A stretch of DNA of 40,715 nucleotides. It comes from an uncultured Bacteroidales bacterium. Its GTDB lineage: Bacteria; Bacteroidota; Bacteroidia; Bacteroidales; F082. Numbering within the stretch: position 1 is the first letter of the stretch; the number at the start of each line of letters is the position of its first letter. The stretch covers positions 1 to 40,715 of the forward strand of contig CAMYXV010000007.1 of assembly GCA_947303055.1 (NCBI GenBank). The letters are read 5' to 3'. Both the position numbers and the translations under genes were made by a program. Under the pieces are notes generated by a model that did no database searches, had not been told where the DNA came from, and worked only from the letters and a program-made list of their open reading frames with translations. This document shows, in pieces, positions 10,501-19,576 of the stretch.

Positions 10501-12174
10501 TATTGGTTGCGTTTTTGGGCGCATAATTCCTGCGGCGATGACATCGTTGGCCCTGTTCAGATAACCGTGCTTACAGCGGAAGACCAATGGCTGGATACCA
10601 TCACGGCATGTGACATCTATATACTTCCTTCTGGAGAAGAAATTACGGAGAGTCTGGATGTTGAATATGAAGAATACGAACCTTGTTTCCATATCGTTCA
10701 CCAGCATATTGAGATTAACCATAGCGACCATGTGGTGGAGCCCATCACTTCATGTCATGAGACTTTTGAATGGCATGGGATGACTTTCTATTATTCCGAC
10801 CAAACTCAATATGCGACAGTTACGCTGACCAATATGGCAAACTGTGACAGTATTGTGGATTTGCAACTTGATTTCGACGAGTTTTCTTCCTATACGCACA
10901 ATAGAATTGCTTGTGACTCCTATGAGTGGGAGATGAATCCAGGTCATATTTACTATGAGACCCAACGTGATTCGGTGTTTGTGCCAGCCGTCGATCCAGA
11001 CGATTGCGATACGTGGTATTTCCTTAACCTCACTTTGGGACACAATAGTCTTAATGATGGCGGCACCATGACGGAATGCAGCGGTTTCGTCTGGCATGGC
11101 GTTCCCTATTACCAGAATGCCGTAGTGTATGACACCTTGTTTACAGCGGTGACTCATTGTGACAGTATTATTTCCTACGACCTTACCATTATCCCGCCGC
11201 TTTCAGGCGAGGAGAGCATCGTTTCGTGCCAACCCATTTGGTGGCAGGAACACTATTGCGAGGAAGAAGGTGATTATCAGCATATCTTCGAATCCCAACA
11301 AGGTTGCGACAGCATTGTCACCATGCACTTCAGCTTGGCGGACGAGATTGTCAACGAGTTCGACACAATAGCATGTGAGCCTTTCACCTGGTTTGAATAC
11401 GAATGCAACCAAGACGGCATGACCTGCTTCCACAGCTTCGTGACCTCTATGGGTTGCGACAGCACCGTCATCAAGCACGTGTATATGAACCATTTCGAGA
11501 TGAACACCCAGTTTATCTCCGCTTGCGACTGGTATGAATATAATGGCATTGTCTATGATGAGCCGGGTGTCACCTATATCGAAGTCGACACCATCTTCAA
11601 TCAGTATGGTTGCGACAGCATTGTCAGCAGGATTCACCTCGAAATCAAGGACTCGGAAATGATTGGGTTGATTGACGGTCTGTCAAATGTATATGTGGCT
11701 TCCAATCTGATCAACGGCATCTACCGTTATGAAATCAATCCTGACGAGGTGCAAGGTGAAATCACTTGGAGCCTTTCGAATCCCGATTGGTTGATTGTGG
11801 AAGATCAAGACAACTATTGCCGCGTCTTTGTCGGTACGCCTGGATCAGCCACATTGACCGCCAATTTCAGGACGCCCGATTGTGGCGAGATTGAGCGTGA
11901 ATTTATCATCAACGCAGGCTTCTTCGGTGTTGGGGAACAGACCATGGAAGTCAATGTGTACCCCAATCCTACCAAGGGAACGGTGACCATTGAGGCTGAA
12001 GGTATAGAAAGCGTTCGCTTGATTAACATGATGGGGCAGGTGCTTGAAGACCGTCATGGTATTCATACCAATAGTCTTGATTGGAATCTTTCTGGCTATG
12101 CACCTTCGGTATATCTTATTGAGATCCATACGGTCTATGGCACGGTGAAGAAACGTGTGACGGTTTGCAGATAA
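7510..12174 (+). CDS. Giant secreted T9SS type A-sorted multi-repeat surface protein
   Basis: Signal peptide (MLLMLSSPRLFAQT), jelly-roll-like N-terminal domain, seven ICAG...NGTY...CG...Y repeats, about nine Cys-pair (..CD.Y.W.G...GCDSIV..) repeats, and C-terminal sorting domain VNVYPNPTKGTVTIEAEGIESVRLINMMGQVL...YLIEIHTVYGTVKKRVTV. Confidence 0.85.
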   Translation: MNNRMKWLFKTLAMLLMLSSPRLFAQTIANADFESGNTGFQSDYTYVNPQNNGQNVGIENGKYTVDNTSNGHGIGSIGWPTIQGYGGSGKYMLVNGFGGNTNPTKAAWKQTVTVTPNTDYIFSCQVVNLAQSVFGYSPNPAILRLKINGSTVGSDYTVAQNNNWHEWSISWSNGNATQVEIAIYDVYTGDSGLGDDFGLDHLSLTSQATYSVNAVDDDVPLCVEYYQTYQIDVLANDIITPSGQISGATVQVIQAPVHGTANWNNNTHKINYTFLDQGYYGGIDQFKYRVTIPHGESSDAWVYVNTGRTPNVGWIDPPGPICAGGPLGIPLPSVEPDQGSGQWVASQTQNGTYSSFDANNVPLSMNGWYVKFKATNDCGDGYSNTVQITVTNGPSWASGQAGQTPQIQPICAGGNLNLTPPSFNANGLPIISQGWVISQTENGTYNSFNLNNVPSSYNGWYICYMVESSCGPIYSSPKRQLVVNVAPDVTGTLQAPEAICAGDDLELTVPSYTGNGTGAWEISQNANGTYQSFTPQNVPATYNNWYIHYKVSNDCGNDVSNAVQIHVYDAPTISTPATPQAICAGNSFNLTTPTIQNNGSTVTNQGWQIAANQNGTYNAFNNNNVPYTYNGYWIRYFAENDCGMTYSAPVQITVNDEPVVGDITTPAGICAGQSFNLTTPQVNWRHTNQGTGSWEIQINGVWQPLNNSNIPFDYNGCNIRYKAVNGCGTSYSSNLVQVTVYSTEPTYETITACDTYIWNGIQCDHTGDYQAQVQNENGCTITAHLHFILSDAYTETQTFSECGSFTWPVNGHNYTASCSDTCWIESSNPLICDSIFILDLTINNAPQITSNISAPSAICAGSPMSVTAPQYVMNHVEGGDAHWEYAFSANGPFTPFDPSANTLTIGTYYLRFAVINACGNAYSNVVSFHVDEAPEALMQLSGQQVCEGQSLDLPEISVNWNNENPNDRVAQWQMASTQNGTYAQIDPTMPMQMSYNGYWLRFWAHNSCGDDIVGPVQITVLTAEDQWLDTITACDIYILPSGEEITESLDVEYEEYEPCFHIVHQHIEINHSDHVVEPITSCHETFEWHGMTFYYSDQTQYATVTLTNMANCDSIVDLQLDFDEFSSYTHNRIACDSYEWEMNPGHIYYETQRDSVFVPAVDPDDCDTWYFLNLTLGHNSLNDGGTMTECSGFVWHGVPYYQNAVVYDTLFTAVTHCDSIISYDLTIIPPLSGEESIVSCQPIWWQEHYCEEEGDYQHIFESQQGCDSIVTMHFSLADEIVNEFDTIACEPFTWFEYECNQDGMTCFHSFVTSMGCDSTVIKHVYMNHFEMNTQFISACDWYEYNGIVYDEPGVTYIEVDTIFNQYGCDSIVSRIHLEIKDSEMIGLIDGLSNVYVASNLINGIYRYEINPDEVQGEITWSLSNPDWLIVEDQDNYCRVFVGTPGSATLTANFRTPDCGEIEREFIINAGFFGVGEQTMEVNVYPNPTKGTVTIEAEGIESVRLINMMGQVLEDRHGIHTNSLDWNLSGYAPSVYLIEIHTVYGTVKKRVTVCR
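8458..10569 (+). repeat. Protein-coding ~85-aa ICAG repeats (about 7 copies, two Cys-pair repeats inserted between copies 5 and 6)
   Basis: PICAGGPLGI, PICAGGNLNL, AICAGDDLEL, AICAGNSFNL, GICAGQSFNL, AICAGSPMSV, QVCEGQSLDL; each repeat ends near N.CG..YSN.VQ(I/V)TV. Confidence 0.85.
9756..11646 (+). repeat. Protein-coding ~40-aa Cys-pair repeats (about 9 copies, interleaved with ICAG repeats)
   Basis: TACDTYIWNG..GCTITAHLHF; SECGSFTWPVNG..CDSIFILDLTI; TSCHETFEWHG..NCDSIVDLQLDF; TECSGFVWHG..HCDSIISYDLTI; VSCQPIWWQE..GCDSIVTMHFSL; IACEPFTWFE..GCDSTVIKHVYM; SACDWYEYNG..GCDSIVSRIHLEI. Confidence 0.8.
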
Positions 12175-12210
12175 AGGTTGGGCCGTTTTGTGACGAACGA
12201 GAATAATTGT

Positions 12211-12218
12211 TATTTTTG
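12211..12218 (+). promoter_or_regulatory. -7 element TATTTTTG upstream of the second T9SS protein
   Basis: TAnnTTTG consensus 24 bp before ATG 12243. Confidence 0.45.
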
Positions 12219-12242
12219 CGCAACCAACTAACTGAATTGACT

Positions 12243-14885
12243 ATGAAAAGAAGGTTGTTTTTGTCGGCTTTGATGATTCTTTTGGCGTATATGGCTATGG
12301 CTCAGCCAGTCACTATCACGCCCCCTTCGGCTAATATCGAACTAGGTCAGTCGGTGACGCTGACGGCCTCGGGGGCCACCTATTACACATGGTCTCCTGC
12401 TACAGGACTATCGACAACCGAAGGGCCAGTAGTTGTGGCATCGCCTATGGTGACTACCACTTACACCTGCTCGGGTTATGCCCCAGGTGCCGAGAGTGTT
12501 GTCAATGGTAACTTTGATCAAGGCAATGTGGGGTTTACCTCAGCATACCAATACAATACCAATCTTTTTGGGGAAGGAACCTATTATGTGGATTACGATG
12601 CCAGTCTTCATCATGAGAATTTTGTCGGTCTTGGCCATGGCGGTACGGGTAATTTCATGATTGTCAACGGGGCGACTACTCCCGGGATAAATGTATGGAC
12701 AGAACAGATTACAGTCGTTCCCAACACCTACTATGCTTTCTCCACATGGGTGTGTACGCTTGCTGGTACTCCCGACCAGGTGGCATTGCTTCAATTCAGC
12801 ATTAATGGTAATCAAATCGGCGGCATTTTTTCGGCGCCTGCACAATTCAACACATGGCAGCAGTTTTATGAGCTATGGTACAGCGGCAGTTCCACTTCGG
12901 CTACCATTACTATCCTGAACCAAAACACGGGTGTTGCCGGAAACGACTTTGGCTTGGATGATATTTCGTTCTGTGAGATTGTGTTGGTCGGTGCGCCCCA
13001 ATGCACAGTCTATGTGGGCAGCATGAGCGCGACAGCCACTGCCGATGATACCGAACTCTGCGAAGGTGAGTTGACCACGCTGCACGCCCTGCCGACTGGC
13101 GGTTCGGGTAACTACTCCTATAGCTGGACACCCGCCAACAGCTTGAACAATGCCACCATCCAGCATCCGGTGGCGACGCCGCCTGTCGGTACCACAACCT
13201 ACACTTGTCATATCACTGACAACAGCTGGGGCAGTTCACAGGACGTGAGCGTCACCATCGTGGTGCATCCCAATGAAGTGGCGCATGAGTACGATACCAT
13301 TTGTGAAGGCGATACTTACGACTTCTATGGCCAAATGGTCAGCGTTCCAGCCCTGTATGAGCATCACACGCAAACCCAATATGGTTGCGACAAGACCATC
13401 TACCTGCATTTGGACAACTGGCCAACTTATGACGAGACAACCATCACTGATTACATCTGTGACGGTGAGAGTTATTTGTTTTATGGTACCTCATACAACC
13501 ACTCTTGCCAAGAAGCCTATACTGACCACAGCATCCACGGCTGCGACAGTATTGTCAGGCTTAACTTGACCGTCTATCCGCCTAATGATACCTTGGTTAT
13601 TGATCCGAGCATCTGTGTTGGAGACACTTACAATTTCCATGGAACATTGTATGACCAGGACGGCCAAATCGCCTATTTCGACACCATCGACAATCATGGC
13701 TGTTTGAAAGTGGAGAAGCTGGTACTTACCGTTGACCAATACCAGATGCCTCCTGTGCTCAACCAATATGAATGCTATACGCATGGGTCGACTCCGAGTT
13801 GGTATTGGGACAAGACGGGAATTACCTATCATGAGGACACCTACGACGAAATCATCCTTGATGACCCGAATGGGGGTTGCCCTATTAAGCATCGTCTGGA
13901 TCTGAAATTCCATGAGGAATTCTACGACGAGCAGACGAAAGTGGCATGTGACTATTATTATTGGCCTATTACTGGTGTGACCTATTACGAAAGCCAGGAT
14001 AGGATTGAGAAGACTTTCCATACAACATTCGGTAATATCGAATGCGACAGCACTTATGTGCTTCATCTTGAGATTAGTGATTATGAAACGTTTGAATTTA
14101 CTGTACCGCCAGAGGAAAGCTGCGATAGTTATTTCTGGGATCCTCAAGGGCTAGAATACACTACGGAAGACCCATTTGATCCTGAGAACCATATCTTTAC
14201 AGAGTCTGACGAGTATCACAGGAGGTATAAGAACACACTCGGCTGCGATAGCGTCGTTACGATGCATGTCGAATTCGACTATACGCCAGTGCCCACGGAG
14301 ATTTATCCTATGGATCCGGCCAATACCGCTCCGCATTGGGTGGTCACGGCAACGGAGTTTCAGATCAACTCATACGATTTCCATTTGTGGGACACCAACC
14401 CGCACTGTTATTGGGACAGTGTCACCTGGAGTTTTGAAGAGCCCTTGTCATGGGTGCTTGAACCTTTCGGTGAAAAAAACCAGTGCTGTAAGGTGTATGT
14501 GCTGAGTCAGGTGGAGGATACTGTATGGCTATCAGCTCGGGCTTTTAACCGTTGCGCTCAGGATGGCATCGAACAAAGATACTGGTTTGTCTGTTCTTTC
14601 TATGGGGTAGAAGAGGACGGCCCTTCGACAGGCTCAGGGTCCTCGAACTTTGAGGTTGTCCCGAACCCCAACAACGGACAGATGACGCTTCATTTTGAGC
14701 GGCTCACAGGTAAAATAGATGTCAAGGTTTATGACATGAGGGGCGCCCTGATTGATAATGTTCAGACGTATAATGAAGTAGGATCAAACTCTATGGCATA
14801 CAATTTGAAAGGCAGTTGTGGCGTTTATTTCTTTGTGGTCACAGGAAAAGAAGGTGTGGTGGCGAAAAAAGTGATTGTCAGATAA
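12243..14885 (+). CDS. T9SS-sorted multi-repeat surface protein, paralogous to upstream gene
   Basis: MKRRLFLSALMILLAYMAMAQ signal; jelly-roll-like segment similar to the 7510 gene (NGNFDQGNVGF...FGLDDISF vs NADFESGNTGF...FGLDHLSL); Cys-pair repeats; sorting domain FEVVPNPNNGQMTLHFERLTGKIDVKVYDMRG. Confidence 0.85.
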   Translation: MKRRLFLSALMILLAYMAMAQPVTITPPSANIELGQSVTLTASGATYYTWSPATGLSTTEGPVVVASPMVTTTYTCSGYAPGAESVVNGNFDQGNVGFTSAYQYNTNLFGEGTYYVDYDASLHHENFVGLGHGGTGNFMIVNGATTPGINVWTEQITVVPNTYYAFSTWVCTLAGTPDQVALLQFSINGNQIGGIFSAPAQFNTWQQFYELWYSGSSTSATITILNQNTGVAGNDFGLDDISFCEIVLVGAPQCTVYVGSMSATATADDTELCEGELTTLHALPTGGSGNYSYSWTPANSLNNATIQHPVATPPVGTTTYTCHITDNSWGSSQDVSVTIVVHPNEVAHEYDTICEGDTYDFYGQMVSVPALYEHHTQTQYGCDKTIYLHLDNWPTYDETTITDYICDGESYLFYGTSYNHSCQEAYTDHSIHGCDSIVRLNLTVYPPNDTLVIDPSICVGDTYNFHGTLYDQDGQIAYFDTIDNHGCLKVEKLVLTVDQYQMPPVLNQYECYTHGSTPSWYWDKTGITYHEDTYDEIILDDPNGGCPIKHRLDLKFHEEFYDEQTKVACDYYYWPITGVTYYESQDRIEKTFHTTFGNIECDSTYVLHLEISDYETFEFTVPPEESCDSYFWDPQGLEYTTEDPFDPENHIFTESDEYHRRYKNTLGCDSVVTMHVEFDYTPVPTEIYPMDPANTAPHWVVTATEFQINSYDFHLWDTNPHCYWDSVTWSFEEPLSWVLEPFGEKNQCCKVYVLSQVEDTVWLSARAFNRCAQDGIEQRYWFVCSFYGVEEDGPSTGSGSSNFEVVPNPNNGQMTLHFERLTGKIDVKVYDMRGALIDNVQTYNEVGSNSMAYNLKGSCGVYFFVVTGKEGVVAKKVIVR
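14619..14642. repeat. Dispersed REP-like repeat GGCCCTTCGACAGGCTCAGGGTCC inside a CDS
   Basis: Near-identical to 38406-38429; GGCCCT / AGGGTCC arms; encodes GPSTGSGS. Confidence 0.75.
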
Positions 14886-14893
14886 ATGTTTGA

Positions 14894-15553
14894 ATGATGA
14901 AAAACAGAATAATCATATGGGTTTCAGGCTTGCTTATGTTGGGTAGCTTGGCTCTGAGTTCCTGCACAAAAAACGACGACAACACAATCGCGCTTATCGG
15001 TACGGAATACTACATTGACGATATCCTTTCTGTGATTCCGAGTTCGGTGCAGACACGGTTTTTTGCTGATTTTGGGGGCATCCCGGAAGGACCTGTGCCA
15101 CCCAAGGTGGAAGGCAGTTATGTGATGAGTCCCAAACAACGTGTGAGCTCCAATGTGGCTGTGGTGGACTGGCCTATTAATGTTGTTGAAAACAATACAT
15201 GGTTACGGTTTTCAAACCAGCATAATGGCATCGTCAAGATGGATTTGAACGAGGCCACGGAAACGAAGACGGACACCGTGTTTGTTTGTGGCAATGGCAA
15301 TGCCTTTACGGTTTATTTCATTGAGAATAAGGAATATGAGATGGGAATGGGCGGGCAGACCTATCATGCGCGAGTGAAACGAGGCATTGTCATGAAAGGT
15401 CAAGTGACCAGTGACGGGCTTTCCGATTTCCGTTATGCAACGGTCATCATGGAAACAGAAGACGATTCTAATGGCATCTTTACTCAGTATCCCCCAGGTT
15501 CTTATTTCATCTATAAGGACGGTGATGGTGTGGCAAGGAATGAGGAATGGTAA
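14894..15553 (+). CDS. Hypothetical lipoprotein
   Basis: Lipobox-type signal GSLALSSCTKN; 219 aa. Confidence 0.7.
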   Translation: MMKNRIIIWVSGLLMLGSLALSSCTKNDDNTIALIGTEYYIDDILSVIPSSVQTRFFADFGGIPEGPVPPKVEGSYVMSPKQRVSSNVAVVDWPINVVENNTWLRFSNQHNGIVKMDLNEATETKTDTVFVCGNGNAFTVYFIENKEYEMGMGGQTYHARVKRGIVMKGQVTSDGLSDFRYATVIMETEDDSNGIFTQYPPGSYFIYKDGDGVARNEEW

Positions 15554-15564
15554 ATAGTAAAGCA

Positions 15565-16386
15565 ATGAAAAGGTACTTGATAATCATATTGTTGACTGTT
15601 TTTGTTGGCGGTGTTTCCTTCGCTCAGTCGGGTAACAACCCGCCTGTGGAGAAGTCCGTTTCCATCGGGCTCAAAGGCGGTATGAATATGCCTCGAATGT
15701 ACTATTTCAATAATACGGCCTTGCAGCAATTGCCTCAGGCTTACGCTTTCACTCCGATGGGAGGCCTGTTTGTAGACATCCCCATGGGCAATGTTCTTGT
15801 TTTGTCGCCTGAGGTGGTGTATCTGCAACGCGGCACCGACATCAGCTATGAGCACTATTCAAGTGCGCAGGTTCACTACGCTATGTCTGTGCATTATGTG
15901 GATTTCCGTCTGCCCTTAGAAATACGTCTGCCCATCAAACCTTATTTACAGCCTTTTCTTTCAATAGGTGCTGAGGCAGGGATGCGTTTAGGTGGCCAAA
16001 TCCACATTGACCGTACCGCACCCATTGAATTTGACCAGACCATCGATGTAGGCGATGCCAACATGAACTTGATACACGCAGGAGCCTTTGCTGGTGTGGG
16101 CATCCGTAGCCGTATAGGTTTGGGAGGCCGACATATCCTGCTCAAGCTTAATGCTACGGTGCATCAAGGGCTGCTCGACAATTATGGAACTGCTGAGAAG
16201 GAGGGAAGTGTGCCCGCTGTCAATGTCAATGCCTATCAGGTGACGGGCTGGCGTTTGCCGCAAGGTCTGGAGGTTACATTAGGCGTGGCTATTCCTTTGG
16301 AGAAGCATCTTGAGGACGCTTGTGCTACTTTTGCAAAGGACCGTTACCGTCGTCACGGCAAAAGAGGGCATTTGTTCGGGTATTGA
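15565..16386 (+). CDS. Outer-membrane beta-barrel protein (PorT-like)
   Basis: MKRYLIIILLTVFVGGVSFAQ signal; SIGLKGGMNMPRMY, amphipathic strands. Confidence 0.65.
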   Translation: MKRYLIIILLTVFVGGVSFAQSGNNPPVEKSVSIGLKGGMNMPRMYYFNNTALQQLPQAYAFTPMGGLFVDIPMGNVLVLSPEVVYLQRGTDISYEHYSSAQVHYAMSVHYVDFRLPLEIRLPIKPYLQPFLSIGAEAGMRLGGQIHIDRTAPIEFDQTIDVGDANMNLIHAGAFAGVGIRSRIGLGGRHILLKLNATVHQGLLDNYGTAEKEGSVPAVNVNAYQVTGWRLPQGLEVTLGVAIPLEKHLEDACATFAKDRYRRHGKRGHLFGY

Positions 16387-16397
16387 TTAAGATTTTG

Positions 16398-16405
16398 TAT
16401 CTTTG
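16398..16405 (+). promoter_or_regulatory. -7 element TATCTTTG upstream of BatA-like gene
   Basis: TAnnTTTG consensus 17 bp before ATG 16423. Confidence 0.4.
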
Positions 16406-16422
16406 CCGCCTGTTTTTAGCTT

Positions 16423-18447
16423 ATGCGTTTCCTTTATCCACAAATGCTTTGGGGCCTGTTTGCCCTGCTGATTCCCATTCTCATCCACCTGTTTAATTTC
16501 AGGCGGCATAAGTTGGTGTATTTCAGTAATACCGCCGTGCTGCGGTCTATCCAACAGGAGAACGCCAAGACGCGGAAACTGAAATATCTTGTCACTTTGT
16601 TGTTGCGCTGCCTGTTTATTGCGGCCTTGGTGTTGGCTTTTGCCTTCCCCTATCATCCTGAGAAACAGTTGAATGTCAATACGGCAGACAACCTTATTGG
16701 TGTTTACATCGACAACTCGATGAGTATGAAGGGACAGTCGCAGCGCACCACCTTGATTGAGGATGCGCGGCAGTCGGCACGGGATTTGGTGCACAAGCTC
16801 AATCCCTCCAACCGTTACCTGCTGATGACCAACAGCTTCGAGATCCAGAACGAATACCCGATGAACCAAGAGGAGATGCTTGACCAGCTCGACCGCATGA
16901 GTCCCGACGGGGCACCCGTGCCGATGGGCGAGGTGATGGACCGTTTTGAAATGTTGGCCAAGCAGCATGGATTTGCCACTTCGACTATGTTCGTCTATTC
17001 TGATTTCCAAAGGAATACCTTCGACTTGTCGGCAGCCAAGGCCGACACGGCCATGCAAGTGGTGGTGATACCGATGACGCCCGAGTTCAAGACCAACCTT
17101 TACATTGATTCCGTGTGGTTGGCTTCGCCCGTGGTACAGCCTGGCTTGACCAACGACCTCAATGTCCGCATTGTCAACCAAGGCGACAAGGAGGTAAAGG
17201 GCTTGCCCATTACCTTCAACATGAACGGCACGATGGCGGCTTCCACGACTGTCGACTTGGAGAAAAATGGTAAACAGGAAGTCGTCATGCAGTTTGTGGT
17301 GGACGGCACTGGCGACCAACGTTGCAGTGTGTCGCTGAACGACCATCCCATCACTTTTGACGACTCTTACGACTTCGTCTTAGGCGTAAGGCCAAGCCTT
17401 TCCGTGATTGAGTTGGGCAGCGAGACCACGAGTTGCGCCCTGCTTTTTGAGGACGATGAGCAGTTCCGCTACACCTTGATGGAGCCTTCGCGCTTCGATT
17501 TGGACCAATTGGCCAAAGCCCAGTTCATCATCGTCAACGAGACTGCTAACCTAAACGAGACCTTACAGCAGACGCTATTGAATTGTGTCGCCGACGGTGC
17601 CGCTTTATTAGTGTTTCCTTCGAAATCAGACCCGAAGAATGATGCTTACCTTTTGAATAAGTTGGGCCTCTCGGTCATGGAACTCGACACCAACACCACT
17701 GTAGCGCAGGACTTGGCGCTGCGGCATGAGTTCTTCAGCGATGTCATCCTCGACATGCCCCAACATGCCGATCTGCCCAAGGTGAAGAAACACCTGCGTT
17801 TGAGAAGCAATGGCATCCCTAATACTTTGTTGATTTTGCAGAATGGCGACCCGATGCTGTTCTCCGAGGCAGTGGGTCAAGGACAGGCTTTCGTCATGGC
17901 CACCGCTCTTGATCCGAAGTGGAGCGACCTTGCCGACCATTCAATCTTTGTCCCGATGTTAGTCAAAATGGCACTGCTTGGCGGGCAACTGAACAGGCTT
18001 TCCTATACCATTGGCCAAGACAGAATGCTGGTTTTGAACGATATGAGCCTTGAAGGTGACCACCAATACCTCTTCGCGAATTCAGAACGTAGCTTTGAAC
18101 AAATGCCAGCCTCGGAGGTGAGGAACGGCAAGGTCTATCTCTATTTGAATGATAACCTGCCCTCGGCAGGCTTTTATGACCTGTTGGTCAATGATAGTGT
18201 CAATCGTGTGACGGCATGGAACGAAAGCCGTGTGGAGTCGCGCATGGACTTCGTGGACCGCGACGAGGTAAGCAAGGCCTTTGCCAAAGCCGGTTTCGAT
18301 GTGGCCGCCGTTTTGGACACTTCCGACTTTGCCACTGCCGACCTCGTGGAGGCCATGGCGCATCAGTCCTCGCAATGGAAGTTATTCGCGCTGATAGCTT
18401 TGCTGGCTTTGCTCGGGGAAATATTAGTGCTAAGGTTTTGGAAGTAA
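16423..18447 (+). CDS. BatA / aerotolerance-regulator N-terminal domain membrane protein
   Basis: MRFLYPQMLWGLFALLIPILIHLFNFRRHKLVYFSNTAVLRSIQQEN...LLLRCLFIAALVLAFAFP; VYIDNSMSM vWA-like; C-terminal TM helix. Confidence 0.85.
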   Translation: MRFLYPQMLWGLFALLIPILIHLFNFRRHKLVYFSNTAVLRSIQQENAKTRKLKYLVTLLLRCLFIAALVLAFAFPYHPEKQLNVNTADNLIGVYIDNSMSMKGQSQRTTLIEDARQSARDLVHKLNPSNRYLLMTNSFEIQNEYPMNQEEMLDQLDRMSPDGAPVPMGEVMDRFEMLAKQHGFATSTMFVYSDFQRNTFDLSAAKADTAMQVVVIPMTPEFKTNLYIDSVWLASPVVQPGLTNDLNVRIVNQGDKEVKGLPITFNMNGTMAASTTVDLEKNGKQEVVMQFVVDGTGDQRCSVSLNDHPITFDDSYDFVLGVRPSLSVIELGSETTSCALLFEDDEQFRYTLMEPSRFDLDQLAKAQFIIVNETANLNETLQQTLLNCVADGAALLVFPSKSDPKNDAYLLNKLGLSVMELDTNTTVAQDLALRHEFFSDVILDMPQHADLPKVKKHLRLRSNGIPNTLLILQNGDPMLFSEAVGQGQAFVMATALDPKWSDLADHSIFVPMLVKMALLGGQLNRLSYTIGQDRMLVLNDMSLEGDHQYLFANSERSFEQMPASEVRNGKVYLYLNDNLPSAGFYDLLVNDSVNRVTAWNESRVESRMDFVDRDEVSKAFAKAGFDVAAVLDTSDFATADLVEAMAHQSSQWKLFALIALLALLGEILVLRFWK

Positions 18448-18523
18448 AACACATGCATAATCAGTGTGTTGATTGACAGAATAGAGAATAATTCAATTGT
18501 TTACCAATTAATAAAATCAACTT

Positions 18524-19468
18524 ATGGAAGAATTCAAAAACAATTTGCATTGCAATAAGATTTATAAAGGTGACAAGCTTTTTAAAAGAAAGGCTAGAAG
18601 TAAGCAGTCGGACTTTAGAGAGAAAGTTTTAAAAGTTGGTTATGACATGGAAAACCGATTTGGTCAATATGGCGCATTTCTATTGCCAGAACATGCATCA
18701 AAGGGTTTAAACTTTTGTGAGGAGTTTAGAACTGAAATACTTGATCGAATAAAGTTGCGTTACCCTACCATGTCGAATGAACAACATGACGGACTATATG
18801 CTAATATGCTGAGAAGTGAGCATATACCTTGGAATATCTTTGTTCCTATGGATGAGGACAGACATGCCGCAGCCAAAGTGCTTAATGAAATCATTGGCGA
18901 TCCTTTCATAGACGAGATTACTAGAATAGAAATTGAATGGGCACCTGATAAAGCGCAAAGTCTTAATGACAACACATCATTCGACACATATATAGAATAT
19001 CTTAGTAGTGGTAAGAAATGTGGTATTGGCATTGAGGTAAAATACACAGAGGAGGGTTACCATTTCGGGGAAAAAGAGTATAAAGAGGTGATGGAGAACG
19101 AGCATTCTAAGTACGCTGAAGTTACTAAAGCTTGTGGTTTATACAGTGATAGCATCGCCAATACACCACTTCGTGAGACTCCTCTTTGTCAGGATGAATA
19201 CCGTCAGATTTGGCGTAATCATATCTTGGGCGAGTCAATGGTATTGAATCATATGCTTTGCAGATTCCATACTGTAACGTTATTTCCAAGTGGGAATCCT
19301 CATTTTTCAGAAGTGTTGCCAAAGTATTTGGAATTCCTTTCGGATTATGGAAAGTCCACGTTCAGATATATCACTTTTGAGGAACTATTTGAATTGTTGG
19401 GAACAAACTATAAGGAAGCCAAATATCAGAAATGGATTAATTATCTAAAAAAGCGTTATCCGTTTTAA
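18524..19468 (+). CDS. PGN_0703-family putative restriction endonuclease (orphan)
   Basis: NMLRSEHIPWNIFVPM...VLNEIIG...SFDTYIEYLSSGKKCGIGIEVKYTEEGYHFGEKE...YRQIWRNHILGESMV; EVK suggests a PD-(D/E)XK-type core. Family name from memory. Confidence 0.75.
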   Translation: MEEFKNNLHCNKIYKGDKLFKRKARSKQSDFREKVLKVGYDMENRFGQYGAFLLPEHASKGLNFCEEFRTEILDRIKLRYPTMSNEQHDGLYANMLRSEHIPWNIFVPMDEDRHAAAKVLNEIIGDPFIDEITRIEIEWAPDKAQSLNDNTSFDTYIEYLSSGKKCGIGIEVKYTEEGYHFGEKEYKEVMENEHSKYAEVTKACGLYSDSIANTPLRETPLCQDEYRQIWRNHILGESMVLNHMLCRFHTVTLFPSGNPHFSEVLPKYLEFLSDYGKSTFRYITFEELFELLGTNYKEAKYQKWINYLKKRYPF

Positions 19469-19549
19469 AAGGTTGTTGTAGTGCATAGATTAAGAAGGTT
19501 TTTCTTGCTTTATAGTTTTGGATATTTACTTATCTAAACGCTTTTTTAT

Positions 19550-19557
19550 TATTTTTG
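19550..19557 (+). promoter_or_regulatory. -7 element TATTTTTG upstream of parC-like gene
   Basis: TAnnTTTG consensus 19 bp before ATG 19577. Confidence 0.4.
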
Positions 19558-19576
19558 CAAGCAGTAGAAAACGCTT

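Noticed and set aside
8458-11646. Possible CRISPR-like or tandem DNA repeat array
   Set aside because: Periodicity is protein-level (ICAG and Cys-pair repeats); DNA copies are diverged and there are no constant repeats with unique spacers.
16387-17346. 319-aa minus-strand ORF within the BatA-like gene
   Set aside because: Antisense shadow with His/Gln-rich composition; sense strand is the real gene.
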